Assembly: GCF_900537065.1 (NCBI RefSeq)
Contig: NZ_UNRC01000003.1
Coordinates: 186,001-250,000 of the forward strand
Direction of reading: 5' to 3'
Length of the DNA: 64,000 nt
Source of the DNA: Sphingorhabdus sp. Alg239-R122
Lineage (GTDB): Bacteria > Pseudomonadota > Alphaproteobacteria > Sphingomonadales > Sphingomonadaceae
Shown here: piece by piece, positions 8,331 through 17,906 of the stretch
Position numbering within the stretch: position 1 is the first letter of the stretch
Layout: each line of letters starts with the position of its first letter
Notes under the pieces: generated by a model
Databases searched by the model: none
What the model saw: the letters and a program-made list of their open reading frames with translations, nothing else
Told to the model about the DNA's origin: nothing
Position numbers and translations under genes: made by a program

Positions 8331-9118
8331 CAGCCGTCTGCCTTTCTGGCGAGCAATCGTTCGGCCTGTCCGCGCGGCACCGCAACCAGGCTTTCGGCCT
8401 CATCTCCGTATCCGCCCGCTAGCAATTGCGCGGGGCTGGCATCAGCTGCAATCTTGCCTGCTGACATTACCCAGATACGGTCTGCGATAAGCAAGGCCTT
8501 GGCCATGTCGTGCGTCACCATGATGGTGGTGAGGCCGAGCCGGTCATGCAGTGCGCGGTAGCTTGTCGCCAGATTTTCACGGGTAATCGGATCAAGCGCG
8601 CCAAAAGGCTCGTCCATCAGCATTAATCCCGGTTTTGTCGATAGTGCACGGGCCACACCGACGCGCTGCTGTTGCCCGCCGGAAAGTTGGTCGGGCATGC
8701 GTGACGCCATTTCAGTGGGCAAGTCTACGAGTTTGAGCAACTCGGTAATTTCACCTGTGGGCAGGACCGGGCGGCTGCCAATACGCGAACCGATGGCAAT
8801 ATTATGCGCAATATCCATATGCGGGAACAGGCCGATATTCTGGAATACATAACCGATGGAACGGCGTAGCTCATGCACTTCGTGCGTCGTCACATCCTCA
8901 CCGCCAATTTCGACCTGGCCTGATGTCGGTTCGATCAGGCGATTGACCATTTTGAGCAGCGTGGACTTGCCTGATCCCGATGCGCCAACGAGCGCGATAA
9001 ATTCGCCTGGTTCGATATGCTGGCTGATATTGTCGACTGCGACAACATTGCCGTAATGGCGTGACAGTCCGATAAATTCGAGCGAAGGTCCGCGTTTTTT
9101 TAGGAGTGTGTCCGGCAT
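8330..9118 (-). CDS. Osmoprotectant-type ABC transporter ATP-binding protein
   Basis: This 262-residue ATPase energises the fused permease encoded next. It shows Walker [10 protein letters not shown] (45-53), Q-loop Gln93, signature LSGGQQQRV (145-153), Walker B LMLMDEP (165-171) and the H-loop in VTHDM. It belongs to the ProV/OpuCA group, but ends without the tandem CBS domains that sense ionic strength in OpuA and OpuCA, so regulation by salt is not expected to act here. It heads the minus-strand operon; the region 9119-9199 is shared with the divergent SDR gene. Confidence 0.92.
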   Translation of the reverse strand: MPDTLLKKRGPSLEFIGLSRHYGNVVAVDNISQHIEPGEFIALVGASGSGKSTLLKMVNRLIEPTSGQVEIGGEDVTTHEVHELRRSIGYVFQNIGLFPHMDIAHNIAIGSRIGSRPVLPTGEITELLKLVDLPTEMASRMPDQLSGGQQQRVGVARALSTKPGLMLMDEPFGALDPITRENLATSYRALHDRLGLTTIMVTHDMAKALLIADRIWVMSAGKIAADASPAQLLAGGYGDEAESLVAVPRGQAERLLARKADG

Positions 9119-9199
9119 GTGAGCGGCACTATAACCATTGTCGTGTGCGGCTGGCTAGCCTATAGATACTTGCATCAGTGTTAATAACAAAATGAGAGC

Positions 9200-10027
9200 A
9201 TGCCGATGTCCATTACAAAAACCATCTTTATCACCGGGGGCGCATCAGGGCTGGGCCGCGAAGTGGCGCGCTATTTTGCGGACAAGGATTGGTTTGTCGG
9301 GATTGCCGATATCAATGCAGCGGGCATAGCGGAAACCGCGGCCATGCTACCGGATGGCATGAGTTCACGGCATCTGCTCGACGTTACTGACCGGGACCAG
9401 TGGGCGCGTGCGGTGGAGGAATTTGGTGCCGCCACGAACGGACGTATGGATGTCATGTTCAACAATGCCGGTATTGGTAGCGGTGGCCCGATTCAGGATA
9501 TGGAGCCGGCAGAAATCGATAAAATGATCGCGGTCAACTTCACTGGCGTGGTGAGCGGTGCGCAAGCCTGTTTCAAAATGCTTGAGGCGACGCCCGGATC
9601 ATGCCTGCTCAACACCGCATCGGCAGCGGGTATTTACGGTTCGGCAGGGCTGAGCGTTTATAGCGGCACGAAATTCGCGGTGCGCGGCATGACCGAGGCA
9701 TGGGATATTGAATGGGAGCCATTTGACATCAAGGTGCGCTCGCTGATGCCCGGCTTTATTGACACCAATATCCTGAGCGCAGTGCCGAATGGCAGCAACC
9801 AGACAGGCAAGGAAAAACTGGAATCGGTGGGCATTGAAGTCAGCCCGGTCGAAATTATCGGTCAGGCAGCATGGGATGCGGTACATGGTAAAAAATTGCA
9901 CACGACTGTCAACAAAACCGCAAAACAGCTTGCATTCATGGCGCGCTGGTTCCCCAAATTGTTACGCAAACGCGCTGCAGGACTGGCAAGCGGGCTTGAA
10001 GATGTGGTGGAAAGCGATACGCCCTAA
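9200..10027 (+). CDS. SDR-family NAD(P)-dependent oxidoreductase
   Basis: This 275-residue classical short-chain dehydrogenase has the cofactor motif TGGASGLG (12-19), the NNAG motif (near 90) and the catalytic Tyr154-X3-Lys158 (YSGTK). An acidic residue in VGIADINA at the end of the second strand suggests NAD over NADP. The substrate cannot be read from sequence. Start may be ATG 9200 or the in-frame ATG 9206. A helical tail (residues 235-275) extends beyond the core fold. Its end overlaps the convergent pterin dehydratase by four bases. Confidence 0.9.
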   Translation: MPMSITKTIFITGGASGLGREVARYFADKDWFVGIADINAAGIAETAAMLPDGMSSRHLLDVTDRDQWARAVEEFGAATNGRMDVMFNNAGIGSGGPIQDMEPAEIDKMIAVNFTGVVSGAQACFKMLEATPGSCLLNTASAAGIYGSAGLSVYSGTKFAVRGMTEAWDIEWEPFDIKVRSLMPGFIDTNILSAVPNGSNQTGKEKLESVGIEVSPVEIIGQAAWDAVHGKKLHTTVNKTAKQLAFMARWFPKLLRKRAAGLASGLEDVVESDTP

Positions 10028-10311
10028 ACCAACGCCTCAATCTGCCGGGCCAGGTCAATGTCACGCTGTGACAGGCCATCGGCATCATGGGTGGTAAGCA
10101 GTATTTCGACCCGGTTATAGACGTTCGACCATTCGGGATGATGATCGGCTTTTTCAGCCAGCAGCGCGACGGATGACATAAAGCCGAAAGCGTTCACGAA
10201 ATCGTCAAATTCAAACGTACGGGTAATGCCGTCACGGTTAGGTTCATGCGTCCAATCAGGCAGTTCGGCAAAGGCCGCCTTGCGTGCTGCATCGTCAAGT
10301 TTTGTGACCAT
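10024..10311 (-). CDS. phhB: 4a-hydroxytetrahydrobiopterin dehydratase (pterin-4a-carbinolamine dehydratase)
   Basis: This 95-residue protein fits the family length. The active-site motif DHHPEW lies at residues 56-61, with a further Asn-Val-Tyr and a TTHD segment at the end of the core. It dehydrates 4a-hydroxytetrahydrobiopterin formed by aromatic amino-acid hydroxylases. No hydroxylase gene is in the window. The start is ATG 10311 behind GGAGAAA; an upstream in-frame ATG at 10353 gives an unsupported extension. It is divergent from ccmA, with its start only 65 bases from that of ccmA. Confidence 0.92.
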   Translation of the reverse strand: MVTKLDDAARKAAFAELPDWTHEPNRDGITRTFEFDDFVNAFGFMSSVALLAEKADHHPEWSNVYNRVEILLTTHDADGLSQRDIDLARQIEALV

Positions 10312-10376
10312 TAAATTTCTCCGCCATGCTGTCTTGTCTTGTCGCGCCGACATGTTTCGGCCTATGCGTCACAGAC

Positions 10377-11003
10377 ATGGGGAATTTGTCTTCACTTGCC
10401 AAGGGCGAAAGCAGCGGCGGCGCGCATATTGCGGCCGAAAACCTTGCCTGTGTACGCGGCGAAAAGCTACTTTTTCGCGACCTGAATTTTACCTGTGAAG
10501 CGGGAAGCGCGCTGCATGTTACGGGCGCAAATGGCACGGGTAAATCCAGCCTGATGCGGCTTCTGGCTGGCCTGCTGAGGCCCTATGCAGGGGCTGTGCA
10601 TACGGCTGGGCCACTGGCGCTTAGCGATGAACGCCTGGCGCTCGACACGCATTGGACACTGGAACACGCACTGGGCTTCTGGGCGCAGATTGATGGTGCG
10701 GATAAAATGAAAATTGCGTCAGCACTTGAGGCCGTTGATATGCCGGACCTTGCCGATGTACCCGTACGTTATTTCTCAACGGGGCAGCGCAAACGCGCGG
10801 CACTGGCGCGGGTGATGGTGAGCGGCGCGGACATCTGGTTGCTTGATGAGCCTGCCAACGGGCTCGACACTGCTTCAGTGGAGCGGCTGGGCACGCTCAT
10901 GCAGGCGCATCTGGATGGTGGCGGCATCATAATCGCCGCGTCGCATCAGCCATTGCCGCTGGCCCATCCGATCCAGCTTCCGCTTGAGGATTTCCGGCCA
11001 TGA
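10377..11003 (+). CDS. ccmA: Heme exporter ATP-binding protein CcmA
   Basis: This 208-residue ABC ATPase has Walker A GANGTGKSS (50-58), a signature FSTGQRKRAALAR, Walker B WLLDEPANGLD and the terminal ASHQPL stretch seen in CcmA. CcmA works with CcmB in cytochrome c maturation system I, releasing heme-loaded CcmE. The ATG at 10377 is preferred; an in-frame ATG at 10326 would give a 17-residue extension, and neither has a strong ribosome site. Its TGA overlaps the ccmB ATG (ATGA at 11000-11003). The rest of the Ccm system is not adjacent, but the window encodes a decaheme cytochrome that would need it. Confidence 0.9.
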   Translation: MGNLSSLAKGESSGGAHIAAENLACVRGEKLLFRDLNFTCEAGSALHVTGANGTGKSSLMRLLAGLLRPYAGAVHTAGPLALSDERLALDTHWTLEHALGFWAQIDGADKMKIASALEAVDMPDLADVPVRYFSTGQRKRAALARVMVSGADIWLLDEPANGLDTASVERLGTLMQAHLDGGGIIIAASHQPLPLAHPIQLPLEDFRP

Positions 11004-11686
11004 TGAAGCTGCTTGGCATATTGATCTGGCGTGACCTTTCCCATGCTTATGGCTTTGGCGGCTCACAGGGAGCAAAAGCCGGGACGCGGCGTGGCGGTTT
11101 CATATTGCCGGTCATATTCTTTCTGGCGGTGGCAGCCATCTATCCCTTTGCCGTGGGTTCGGATGCGCAGCTTTTGGCGCGCACGGGTGGCGGTGTGATA
11201 TGGGTTGCGGCATTGCTGGCGGCGATACTGCCGCTTGACCGGTTAGTTCAGCCTGACGTTGAGCACGGGTTTTTCGACCAGTGGGCAGTGCGCGGACTTT
11301 CAGAAGAATGGATTATGCTGGCCAAGATTGTCGCGCACTGGCTGTCTTTCGGGCCGCCGCTTATGCTCGCGACCATAATCGCTGCGGGCTTGCTTGGGCT
11401 GGATGCAGCGCAGCTGCGCACTGTGGAGGCCGGGCTGGCGCTTGGGACACCTGGCCTGGCGGCTTTGGGCGTGATGATTGCGGCGCTGACTGCGGGGCTG
11501 AAGGGCGGATCTGCGCTGGGCGGGCTGATGCTGTTGCCGCTTGCCGTGCCAATGCTGATTTTCGGAGCGGGAAGCGTGCTCCCGGACGGTGAAAACGGGT
11601 TGCTCTTGCTAGCGGCGGCGTCACTGGTGCTTGTTGCCATTGCGCCGTTTGCAGCAGGCGCGGCGATACGTGCATTACGGGAATGA
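11000..11686 (+). CDS. ccmB: Heme exporter permease CcmB
   Basis: This 228-residue protein has six hydrophobic segments and the family opening LLGILIWRDLSHAYGFGG, followed by GAKAGTRRGG before the first membrane helix. The conserved LDRLVQPDVEHGFFDQW loop is typical of CcmB. It is the membrane partner of CcmA in cytochrome c maturation. It begins at ATG 11000, inside the ccmA stop; ATG 11003 is equally possible. It is followed after one base by glpD, so the three genes may be cotranscribed, although no functional link is evident. No ccmC, ccmD or ccmE follows. Confidence 0.92.
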   Translation: MMKLLGILIWRDLSHAYGFGGSQGAKAGTRRGGFILPVIFFLAVAAIYPFAVGSDAQLLARTGGGVIWVAALLAAILPLDRLVQPDVEHGFFDQWAVRGLSEEWIMLAKIVAHWLSFGPPLMLATIIAAGLLGLDAAQLRTVEAGLALGTPGLAALGVMIAALTAGLKGGSALGGLMLLPLAVPMLIFGAGSVLPDGENGLLLLAAASLVLVAIAPFAAGAAIRALRE

Positions 11687-11687
11687 T

Positions 11688-13202
11688 ATGACAGATAAAA
11701 TTTACGACCTGCTGATTATTGGCGGTGGCATTAATGGCGCAGCGATCGCACGCGATGCGGCGGGGCGCGGGCTTTCCGTGCTGCTATGCGAAAAAGGCGA
11801 TCTGGCAGGGGAAACCAGCTCGGCAAGCAGTAAGCTGGTGCATGGGGGACTTCGCTATCTGGAGCATATGGAATTCCGGCTGGTGCGCGAAGCACTGCAG
11901 GAGCGTGAGATATTACTCAAGTCTGCGCCGCATATCATTTGGCCGCTGCGTATCGTGCTGCCACATGACAAGGGGCTGCGTCCTGCCTGGCTGCTCAGGC
12001 TCGGTCTGTTTATCTATGACCACCTGGGTACGCGCAAAATCCTGCCGGGCACAAAAACAGTCAAACTGTCCAAAGCGCCCCATGCTGGGATATTGCAGAA
12101 CCGGCTCACCAAAGGTTTTGAGTTTTCCGATTGCTGGGCCGATGATGCGCGGCTGGTGGCGCTCAATGCGCTTGATGCGCATGCAAAAGGTGCGCAGATC
12201 CGGACCCGGACCGAATGCACCGCGCTGCACCGTGAGGAAGGACTTTGGACGGCAACACTGATGCAGCCAGGCGGAACAGCGCAAACAATCCGTGCCCGCA
12301 TCGCCGTCAATGCGGCAGGGATGATGGTGGACAATATACTGGACCGCGCACTTCCAGGCGACGGACGACAGAACCTGCGCCTGGTGAAGGGTAGTCACAT
12401 CGTCACGCGCAAGCTGTATGATGGTGACCATCTCTACATGTTCCAGAATGCCGATGAGCGGATCGTGTTCGCCATTCCCTATGAGAATGACTTTACACTG
12501 ATCGGCACTACCGATGCGCCATACAAACTCTCGGACGGAGAAGTTAAAATCTCCGAAGCAGAAACTGACTATCTGTGCGACGTGGCGAGCGAATATTTCA
12601 AACAGCCAGTCACGCGCGGTGATATAGTATGGACCTATGCCGGGGTACGGCCGCTTTATGATGACAAGAGCGACAATGCCTCGACCGTGACGCGTGATTA
12701 TGTGTTCGATCTCAACACGCGTGACAGCGAGACAGATGGCGAGGGCGCGCCGTTGCTCTCAATTTTTGGCGGCAAGATCACGACTTGCCGCCGCCTTGCC
12801 GAACATGCGATGCAGAAACTGGGTGTCTATCTGGACGATGGCGGTGAACCATGGACATCGGAGGCACATTTGCCCGGTGGGCATATTCCGAACGCCGACT
12901 TTGATGCATTTTTTGCTGAGGTACAAACGGGTTATCCATGGATGAACCCGGCGCATCTCGAACGTATGGCGCATTGTTATGGCACGCGGCTGCATGCGGT
13001 GATTGGCAATTGCACATCGGCGGGGCAGCTGGGTCAATATTTTGGTGCGGGCCTGTACGAAGCCGAAGCGCGCTACCTGATGGCCCATGAATGGGCGCGT
13101 CATGCCGAAGATATATTGTGGCGGCGTACCAAATGCGGACTGCATATGGACGATGAGGAAATAGCAGTATTTGAGCGCTGGGTGGCTGGTGCAGAAAGCT
13201 GA
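11688..13202 (+). CDS. glpD: Aerobic glycerol-3-phosphate dehydrogenase
   Basis: This 504-residue flavoprotein oxidises sn-glycerol 3-phosphate to dihydroxyacetone phosphate at the inner membrane and passes electrons to quinone. The FAD-binding motif LLIIGGGINGAAIARDAAGRG is at the N-terminus (near 8-28), followed by the SSKLVHGGLRYLEH segment that marks the GlpA/GlpD family. The C-terminal cap domain (near 380-500) is complete. The ATG at 11688 lies one base after the ccmB stop. No glpK or glpF is nearby, so substrate may come from phospholipid turnover or be taken up elsewhere (inference). Confidence 0.95.
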   Translation: MTDKIYDLLIIGGGINGAAIARDAAGRGLSVLLCEKGDLAGETSSASSKLVHGGLRYLEHMEFRLVREALQEREILLKSAPHIIWPLRIVLPHDKGLRPAWLLRLGLFIYDHLGTRKILPGTKTVKLSKAPHAGILQNRLTKGFEFSDCWADDARLVALNALDAHAKGAQIRTRTECTALHREEGLWTATLMQPGGTAQTIRARIAVNAAGMMVDNILDRALPGDGRQNLRLVKGSHIVTRKLYDGDHLYMFQNADERIVFAIPYENDFTLIGTTDAPYKLSDGEVKISEAETDYLCDVASEYFKQPVTRGDIVWTYAGVRPLYDDKSDNASTVTRDYVFDLNTRDSETDGEGAPLLSIFGGKITTCRRLAEHAMQKLGVYLDDGGEPWTSEAHLPGGHIPNADFDAFFAEVQTGYPWMNPAHLERMAHCYGTRLHAVIGNCTSAGQLGQYFGAGLYEAEARYLMAHEWARHAEDILWRRTKCGLHMDDEEIAVFERWVAGAES

Positions 13203-13265
13203 ACTTTGGTCCGTCCAAAGAGATGATAGCTTGCCGCTGCTGCGTGCGGCGCCTATCTTGATGCC

Positions 13266-14249
13266 ATGAATATGATATCAAATACATTGGACCTGATCGG
13301 GAATACGCCGCTGGTGCGCCTGAAAGGGCCCAGTGAGGAAACTGGCTGTGACATTTACGGCAAATGCGAATATATCAATCCGGGCGCTTCGGTAAAAGAC
13401 CGGGCCGCGCTGTACATCGTGCGCGATGCAGAAGCGCGCGGCCTTCTCAAGCCCGGCGGGACGATTGTTGAAGGGACGGCAGGAAATACTGGTATTGGCT
13501 TGGCGCTGGTGGCGAATGCTTTGGGGTATAAAACCGTTATTGTCATGCCGGAAACGCAGTCGAAAGAGAAAATGGATACATTGCGCGCGCTGGGCGCGGA
13601 ACTGGTAACTGTACCGGCGGCTCCCTATGCCAATCCTGGACATTTCGTACATACCTCACGCCGTCTCGCCGAGGAAACCGATGGAGCTGTCTGGGCCAAT
13701 CAGTTTGACAATATAGCCAATCGCAAAGCGCATATTGAAACAACTGCGCAGGAAATCTGGACCCAGCTCGACGGGAAGGTTGACGGTTTTACCTGTGCAG
13801 CGGGCACAGGTGGTACGATTGCGGGTGTCGGACTTGGTTTGAAAGAAAAAGACGAAAAAGTAACGATAGCGCTGACCGACCCGCATGGCGCGGCTCTGTA
13901 TGAATATTTTGCCAATGGGGAATTGAAATCGGAAGGTTCTTCCGTTGCAGAGGGCATAGGACAAGGGCGCATAACCGCCAACCTGGAAGGTGCACCGATA
14001 GATACACAGTTCCGCATTAGTGATGAGGAAGGCCTGGAATGGGTCCGCCGCATGCTATCTGAGGAAGGTTTGTGTCTGGGCCTGTCATCGGGTATAAATG
14101 TTGCAGGGGCAGTGGCACTGGCAAAGCAGCTGGGCCCCGGCAAGCGCATTGCCACGATATTGTGCGATACGGGATTTCGTTATCTGTCGACACTTTATAA
14201 TGCAGACTGGCTCAAGTCGAAAAACCTGCCCGTGCTGCCATGGCTCTAG
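13266..14249 (+). CDS. cysK: Cysteine synthase A
   Basis: This 327-residue PLP enzyme converts O-acetylserine and sulfide to cysteine. Lys44 in NPGASVKDRAA is the Schiff-base lysine, and EGTAGNTGIGLA is the substrate-binding loop. The glycine-rich phosphate-binding GTGGT near residues 180-185 is present. Start is ATG 13266 or the in-frame ATG 13272; no strong ribosome site distinguishes them. It stands alone between glpD and two small membrane-anchored proteins. A cystathionine beta-synthase-like role cannot be excluded, but the length and motifs fit CysK. Confidence 0.92.
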   Translation: MNMISNTLDLIGNTPLVRLKGPSEETGCDIYGKCEYINPGASVKDRAALYIVRDAEARGLLKPGGTIVEGTAGNTGIGLALVANALGYKTVIVMPETQSKEKMDTLRALGAELVTVPAAPYANPGHFVHTSRRLAEETDGAVWANQFDNIANRKAHIETTAQEIWTQLDGKVDGFTCAAGTGGTIAGVGLGLKEKDEKVTIALTDPHGAALYEYFANGELKSEGSSVAEGIGQGRITANLEGAPIDTQFRISDEEGLEWVRRMLSEEGLCLGLSSGINVAGAVALAKQLGPGKRIATILCDTGFRYLSTLYNADWLKSKNLPVLPWL

Positions 14250-14267
14250 ATAGCTCTAAGGATTGAT

Positions 14268-14627
14268 ATGGCTATTAATATACAAGGTGACAGTGAACCC
14301 AAAGGACAGGCGATGCACAGGTTGCGCATCGGTATCGCAGGGCTTGTGATTGTAACTGTCCTGACAGGTGGTGCATCCATGCTGTTGAACCGGGCCAGCA
14401 ATGAGGAACCGTTTGAAACTGCGGTCAGCGATGGCGGAACGGCGACAGAACCCAATCCGGTTGCGCAGGATGATGGCAATACCGAACCGCTTGCCGAACT
14501 GGGCGTGGTGCCTGACCTGCCCGCGAGCGAAGAGGAGCAGGAAGCTTCCAAGGAGGAAGCTATCCCAAGTGGCCAATTGGTTCCCGACCTGGAACCGAAA
14601 TCGGATATAGCCAATGACCCGCAATAA
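14268..14627 (+). CDS. Small membrane-anchored acidic protein, unknown
   Basis: This 119-residue protein has one membrane helix (near residues 21-41, IGIAGLVIVTVLTGGASML) after a short cytoplasmic N-terminus. The rest is a low-complexity, acidic, probably disordered periplasmic tail rich in Glu, Asp and Pro. An AAGGA ribosome site precedes the ATG. It ends three bases before the GTG of the next gene, so the two are likely an operon. No family is recognised. A scaffolding or linker role is a guess from composition. Confidence 0.7.
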   Translation: MAINIQGDSEPKGQAMHRLRIGIAGLVIVTVLTGGASMLLNRASNEEPFETAVSDGGTATEPNPVAQDDGNTEPLAELGVVPDLPASEEEQEASKEEAIPSGQLVPDLEPKSDIANDPQ

Positions 14628-14630
14628 CGG

Positions 14631-15437
14631 GTGGCTGACACTCTAATGCGTGTCAGGGCAATCTGGATATTGGCTATACTGGCGGGCATAGCGTTGCTGG
14701 CCGGGCTATATAACCATATGTCTGTACGCGGCGCACCTGCCACGAATGGCGGTGCCAAATCCAGTCTCATGCTAATGACCAGCCTGCCGCTCATATGGGG
14801 CGAGGCGCAAAGTATGGAAGAAATGCTGTCTGGCGATACCACGCAGCATCCTTTTTATACCCAGTTATCCCAGGATTATGACGTAACACCTACCGACAGC
14901 CTGGTTGAGGGTGGCTATCAATTGGCAGTATCCAATCCTGACGTATTGCTGCTGGCGCAGCCGCGTCCGTTGACGCCTGAAGAGCTGGTGGCAGTTGATG
15001 GCTGGGTGCGTTCCGGGGGCAGGGCATTGATCTTCGCGGATCCGATGCTTCGCATGGAAAGCCGTTATCCAATTGGAGACAAGCGCCGCCCACAGGCTGT
15101 TTCGCTGATGACCCCACTTTTTAAGCGCTGGGGTCTCGATTTCGTATTTGATGAAGTGAAGGGTACGGGCCCGATCACCCTGGAAGCCGGACCCCATAAG
15201 ATACTTGCAGTCGATGTCGGTGGCTATGTCCGCCGTGCCAAGCAGGATATCACAATTGCCGATTGTCAGGTCGGTTCTCTCGCTGTGATGGCACGCTGCG
15301 ATATCGGCAAGGGCAGGGTTATTTTGGTTGCTGATGCTGATATGCTTGATAACGAGCTGATGGCTCGATCCGACAATGGTGCTTTTGTCGCACAGTTGCT
15401 GCAGGAAGTGCAGATGGACGCAGACAAGAGCAAATAG
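14631..15437 (+). CDS. Membrane-anchored protein with GldG/DUF4350-like domain
   Basis: This 268-residue protein has one N-terminal membrane helix (near 10-27) and an exported domain. The segment VDGWVRSGGRALIFADPML (near 123-141) resembles the GldG/IFT52-like domain found in auxiliary proteins of ABC transporters and in DUF4350. No ABC ATPase is adjacent. The frame begins at GTG 14631, three bases after the previous stop; ATG 14646 is an alternative that starts nearer the membrane helix. It ends 365 bases before mraZ. Function unknown. Confidence 0.7.
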   Translation: MADTLMRVRAIWILAILAGIALLAGLYNHMSVRGAPATNGGAKSSLMLMTSLPLIWGEAQSMEEMLSGDTTQHPFYTQLSQDYDVTPTDSLVEGGYQLAVSNPDVLLLAQPRPLTPEELVAVDGWVRSGGRALIFADPMLRMESRYPIGDKRRPQAVSLMTPLFKRWGLDFVFDEVKGTGPITLEAGPHKILAVDVGGYVRRAKQDITIADCQVGSLAVMARCDIGKGRVILVADADMLDNELMARSDNGAFVAQLLQEVQMDADKSK

Positions 15438-15802
15438 GACAGCCAGCCGGCCTGAATTTTAATACTGCCTATTTTTGGGATTCCCATGATTCGCCTGTTT
15501 CCCTATAAAAACAGTCGCAGGAATTTCCAGCAAGCACCTGAAACATATAGAACATTATGCGAACGTACAAATCTAACTGTAAAACCCTTTAAACGGGGAA
15601 AATAAATTTTGTTGTAAAACAATGTGTTAAAATTTCAGAACGTAGTTTCACAGATTTTCCCCTTTTATCCCGCACCATAACTTGATACCCCTAACTTAAA
15701 TAAGGGGTGAATATTTCCGCATGCCAGACGGGCGTGCCGGAAGCGTGTTTCTGCGCTTTTCCGGTCGGGGAAGTTCGCCTGTATTCGGGGTGGATCTGGT
15801 AA
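15438..15802. other. AT-rich gap before the dcw cluster
   Basis: No credible gene is seen in these 365 bases. The centre (15540-15680) is AT-rich and is the natural place for the main dcw promoter, but I cannot define a good -35/-10 pair. Two GANTC sites, the alphaproteobacterial CcrM methylation target, lie at 15479-15483 and 15488-15492. Three GGGG runs (15704, 15767 and 15787) sit at multiples of about 20 bases, which may or may not be MraZ boxes. Confidence 0.4.
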
Positions 15803-16312
15803 GTGCAGCAAAGGAAGCATAATTATACGGGCACGAGTTTCTCCGTACGCGGGGAAAAAGACCGTTTTGTGCTGCCTGCGAGTTTCCGCAAGATTGTCAC
15901 TGAAAGCAGCGGCGGCCGTTATCTTTTTCTTTCTCAGCACCCCAATAAGCCCTGCCTGACGGCATTTGGCGAGAGTTATATCGGCTTTATGGAGGCGGAG
16001 ATTGACAAGGCAGAAGCGCGCGCGATTGCGCAGGGCCTCGATTTTGACCGTGACGCCGCTGAAATCAATATGGGTTCGATGATCGAAGAAGTAAGCTTTG
16101 ATGCCAGCGGCCGATTCACCTTCCCGCCGCTGCTGCGCAAGCTTGCCAATATTGACGAAACGGCCGTTTTCCTTGGCAGCATGAAAACCATCACCATCTG
16201 GAATCCCGAAATTTTCCTGCAGCAGGATGAGAAAACGTATGCGGGACCGATGATGAATGTGCGTGAGTTTCTCGCTGGCCAGTCTTCCGGAGGCGGGAAG
16301 AAGAAAAAATGA
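15803..16312 (+). CDS. mraZ: Transcriptional regulator / division cluster protein MraZ
   Basis: This 169-residue protein has two SpoVT/AbrB-like half domains, each with the DxxGR-type core: [13 protein letters not shown] (near 19-31) and [14 protein letters not shown] (near 97-110). MraZ forms rings and represses its own promoter, so it may control the whole dcw run. The start is GTG 15803; no ATG fits the conserved N-terminus. A Lys-rich tail (GGGKKKK) ends the protein. Its stop overlaps the rsmH ATG (ATGA at 16309-16312). The first half lacks the usual Asp-x-Lys-Gly, which is mildly divergent. Confidence 0.9.
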   Translation: MQQRKHNYTGTSFSVRGEKDRFVLPASFRKIVTESSGGRYLFLSQHPNKPCLTAFGESYIGFMEAEIDKAEARAIAQGLDFDRDAAEINMGSMIEEVSFDASGRFTFPPLLRKLANIDETAVFLGSMKTITIWNPEIFLQQDEKTYAGPMMNVREFLAGQSSGGGKKKK

Positions 16313-17292
16313 CGCACATGCCTAAAACAGATGCTCCGCATATTCCCGTCTTGCTTGAAGAAGTGCTTGACGCTCTCGCCATCACCCCTGGCGAGCGTCA
16401 TGTTGACGCGACTTTCGGTGCAGGCGGTTATACGCTGGCTATGCTGGATCATGGTGCATTGGTGCACGCATTTGACCGTGACCCTGATGCAATAACGAAC
16501 GGCGCGGCTTTGGCCGCTTCACGAGACGGCAAACTGGTGCTCCACCCGCACCGGTTTGCCTGCCTTGACACTGTGCTTGAGGAAGCAGGTGTTGAGCAGG
16601 TTGATGGCATCGTATTTGATATTGGCGTATCATCTATGCAGCTTGACCAGGCCGAGCGGGGCTTTTCGTTTCAGTCAGATGGACCGCTCGATATGCGCAT
16701 GGCACAGGATGGCATGAGCGCGGCGGATTTCGTGAATGAAGCTGACGAAAGCGAAATTGCCGACATTATTTATCTCTATGGCGAAGAACGTAAATCACGG
16801 CGTGTGGCAAGAGCAATTGTCGCTGCACGTCCGCTTGGCCGCACGAGCGAGCTGGCAAATGTCGTGCGCAAAGCGCTCGGACATCGCCCTGGCGCACCCA
16901 AGGATCCTGCCACCCGGACATTTCAGGCCATTCGTATTCATATCAACCAGGAGCTGGATGAACTGAAACAGGGGCTGGAGGCGGCTGAGCGTATGCTGCG
17001 TCCTGGTGGCCGGTTGGTTGTGGTGAGTTTCCACAGCCTTGAAGATCGCATCGTCAAGCGGTTCCTGCGCATGCGCAGCGGCTCCACCGGTAATCAGTCG
17101 CGGCATATGCCGGTCATGGCGGACGCTGGTCCTGCGCCGACATTTGAAAAACCTTCCAAGGCTATTCGCGCCGACAAGGGTGAATGCGCACGCAACCCCC
17201 GTGCACGTTCAGCAACCTTGCGTTGGGCGGTGCGCAGTGACGCTGCGCCGTGGGATGGACAGCCAAATGACAGTGAAAGGATGGCAGCATGA
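16309..17292 (+). CDS. rsmH: 16S rRNA (cytosine1402-N4)-methyltransferase
   Basis: This 327-residue enzyme methylates N4 of C1402 in the decoding centre. It shows the opening [13 protein letters not shown], the SAM-binding [11 protein letters not shown] (near 29-39), the [11 protein letters not shown] motif and the conserved end [11 protein letters not shown]. The start may be ATG 16309 or the in-frame ATG 16318; the first overlaps the mraZ stop as ATGA, matching the style of the cluster. Its own stop overlaps the ftsL start in the same way. Location directly after mraZ is the standard dcw order. Confidence 0.96.
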   Translation: MTHMPKTDAPHIPVLLEEVLDALAITPGERHVDATFGAGGYTLAMLDHGALVHAFDRDPDAITNGAALAASRDGKLVLHPHRFACLDTVLEEAGVEQVDGIVFDIGVSSMQLDQAERGFSFQSDGPLDMRMAQDGMSAADFVNEADESEIADIIYLYGEERKSRRVARAIVAARPLGRTSELANVVRKALGHRPGAPKDPATRTFQAIRIHINQELDELKQGLEAAERMLRPGGRLVVVSFHSLEDRIVKRFLRMRSGSTGNQSRHMPVMADAGPAPTFEKPSKAIRADKGECARNPRARSATLRWAVRSDAAPWDGQPNDSERMAA

Positions 17293-17906
17293 TACTTGCA
17301 GTGAAACGCCTGAAAAACCTTGGCTGGGTTGCGCTGGTCGCCATTGTGCTCATTTCACTTTATCCGCTTTCGCTTAGTGTGGGGGCGCTGCGCAGTGACC
17401 TGCGCCAGACCGAACGAGAGATAGTGCGTGTGAAAAAGGAAATGCGCTACCTTGAAACCGAATTTGCCACCCGCGCCAGCATGCAACAGCTCGAGCAGTG
17501 GAACATGCTGGATTATGGATATGTCGCGCCCACTGCGGCGCAATATCTGGATGGCGAGCGCGCGCTTGCCAATCTGGGGCAGGGGCATGAGAATATCAAA
17601 AAGCCCGTCCGGGTCGCATCGCTGACGCTTGATGGCGTTAGCCCCGCGGGCATTATCGGCTCTCCTTTTGGGGACGGTGTAGATATCGATTCTGCGCCGG
17701 TTGTGGCCGATACGCCCACCGCATCGGATACGAACGATGTGGTGGGCAGGGATCTGGCTGAGGTCATCCAGGCCGAGGCGCCAAAAGCAGAGCCGCTTAC
17801 TGAAGCGCAAAAGGCGACGCAGCGGCGCGAGCAGTTTGCCGCGAAGATGGATATCAACCTGCTGACGCAAAAACCTTCTCCTCTTGAAAAGGAGACTAGT
17901 GAATGA
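17289..17906 (+). CDS. ftsL: Cell division protein FtsL-like
   Basis: This 205-residue protein occupies the ftsL position. A single membrane helix (near residues 11-31) is followed by a coiled-coil ([20 protein letters not shown], near 38-57), as expected of the periplasmic leucine-zipper part that pairs with FtsB in the divisome. [13 protein letters not shown] segment follows. Beyond residue about 100 there is a long, probably disordered tail, which makes it about twice the length of enterobacterial FtsL; long forms occur in Alphaproteobacteria. It overlaps rsmH and ftsI by four bases on either side. Confidence 0.85.
   Translation: MILAVKRLKNLGWVALVAIVLISLYPLSLSVGALRSDLRQTEREIVRVKKEMRYLETEFATRASMQQLEQWNMLDYGYVAPTAAQYLDGERALANLGQGHENIKKPVRVASLTLDGVSPAGIIGSPFGDGVDIDSAPVVADTPTASDTNDVVGRDLAEVIQAEAPKAEPLTEAQKATQRREQFAAKMDINLLTQKPSPLEKETSE

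Noticed and set aside
15704-15790. GGGG runs as MraZ-binding boxes
   Set aside because: The known boxes are TGGGN units spaced 10 bases apart; here only three loosely matching runs at larger distances are seen, too weak to call.
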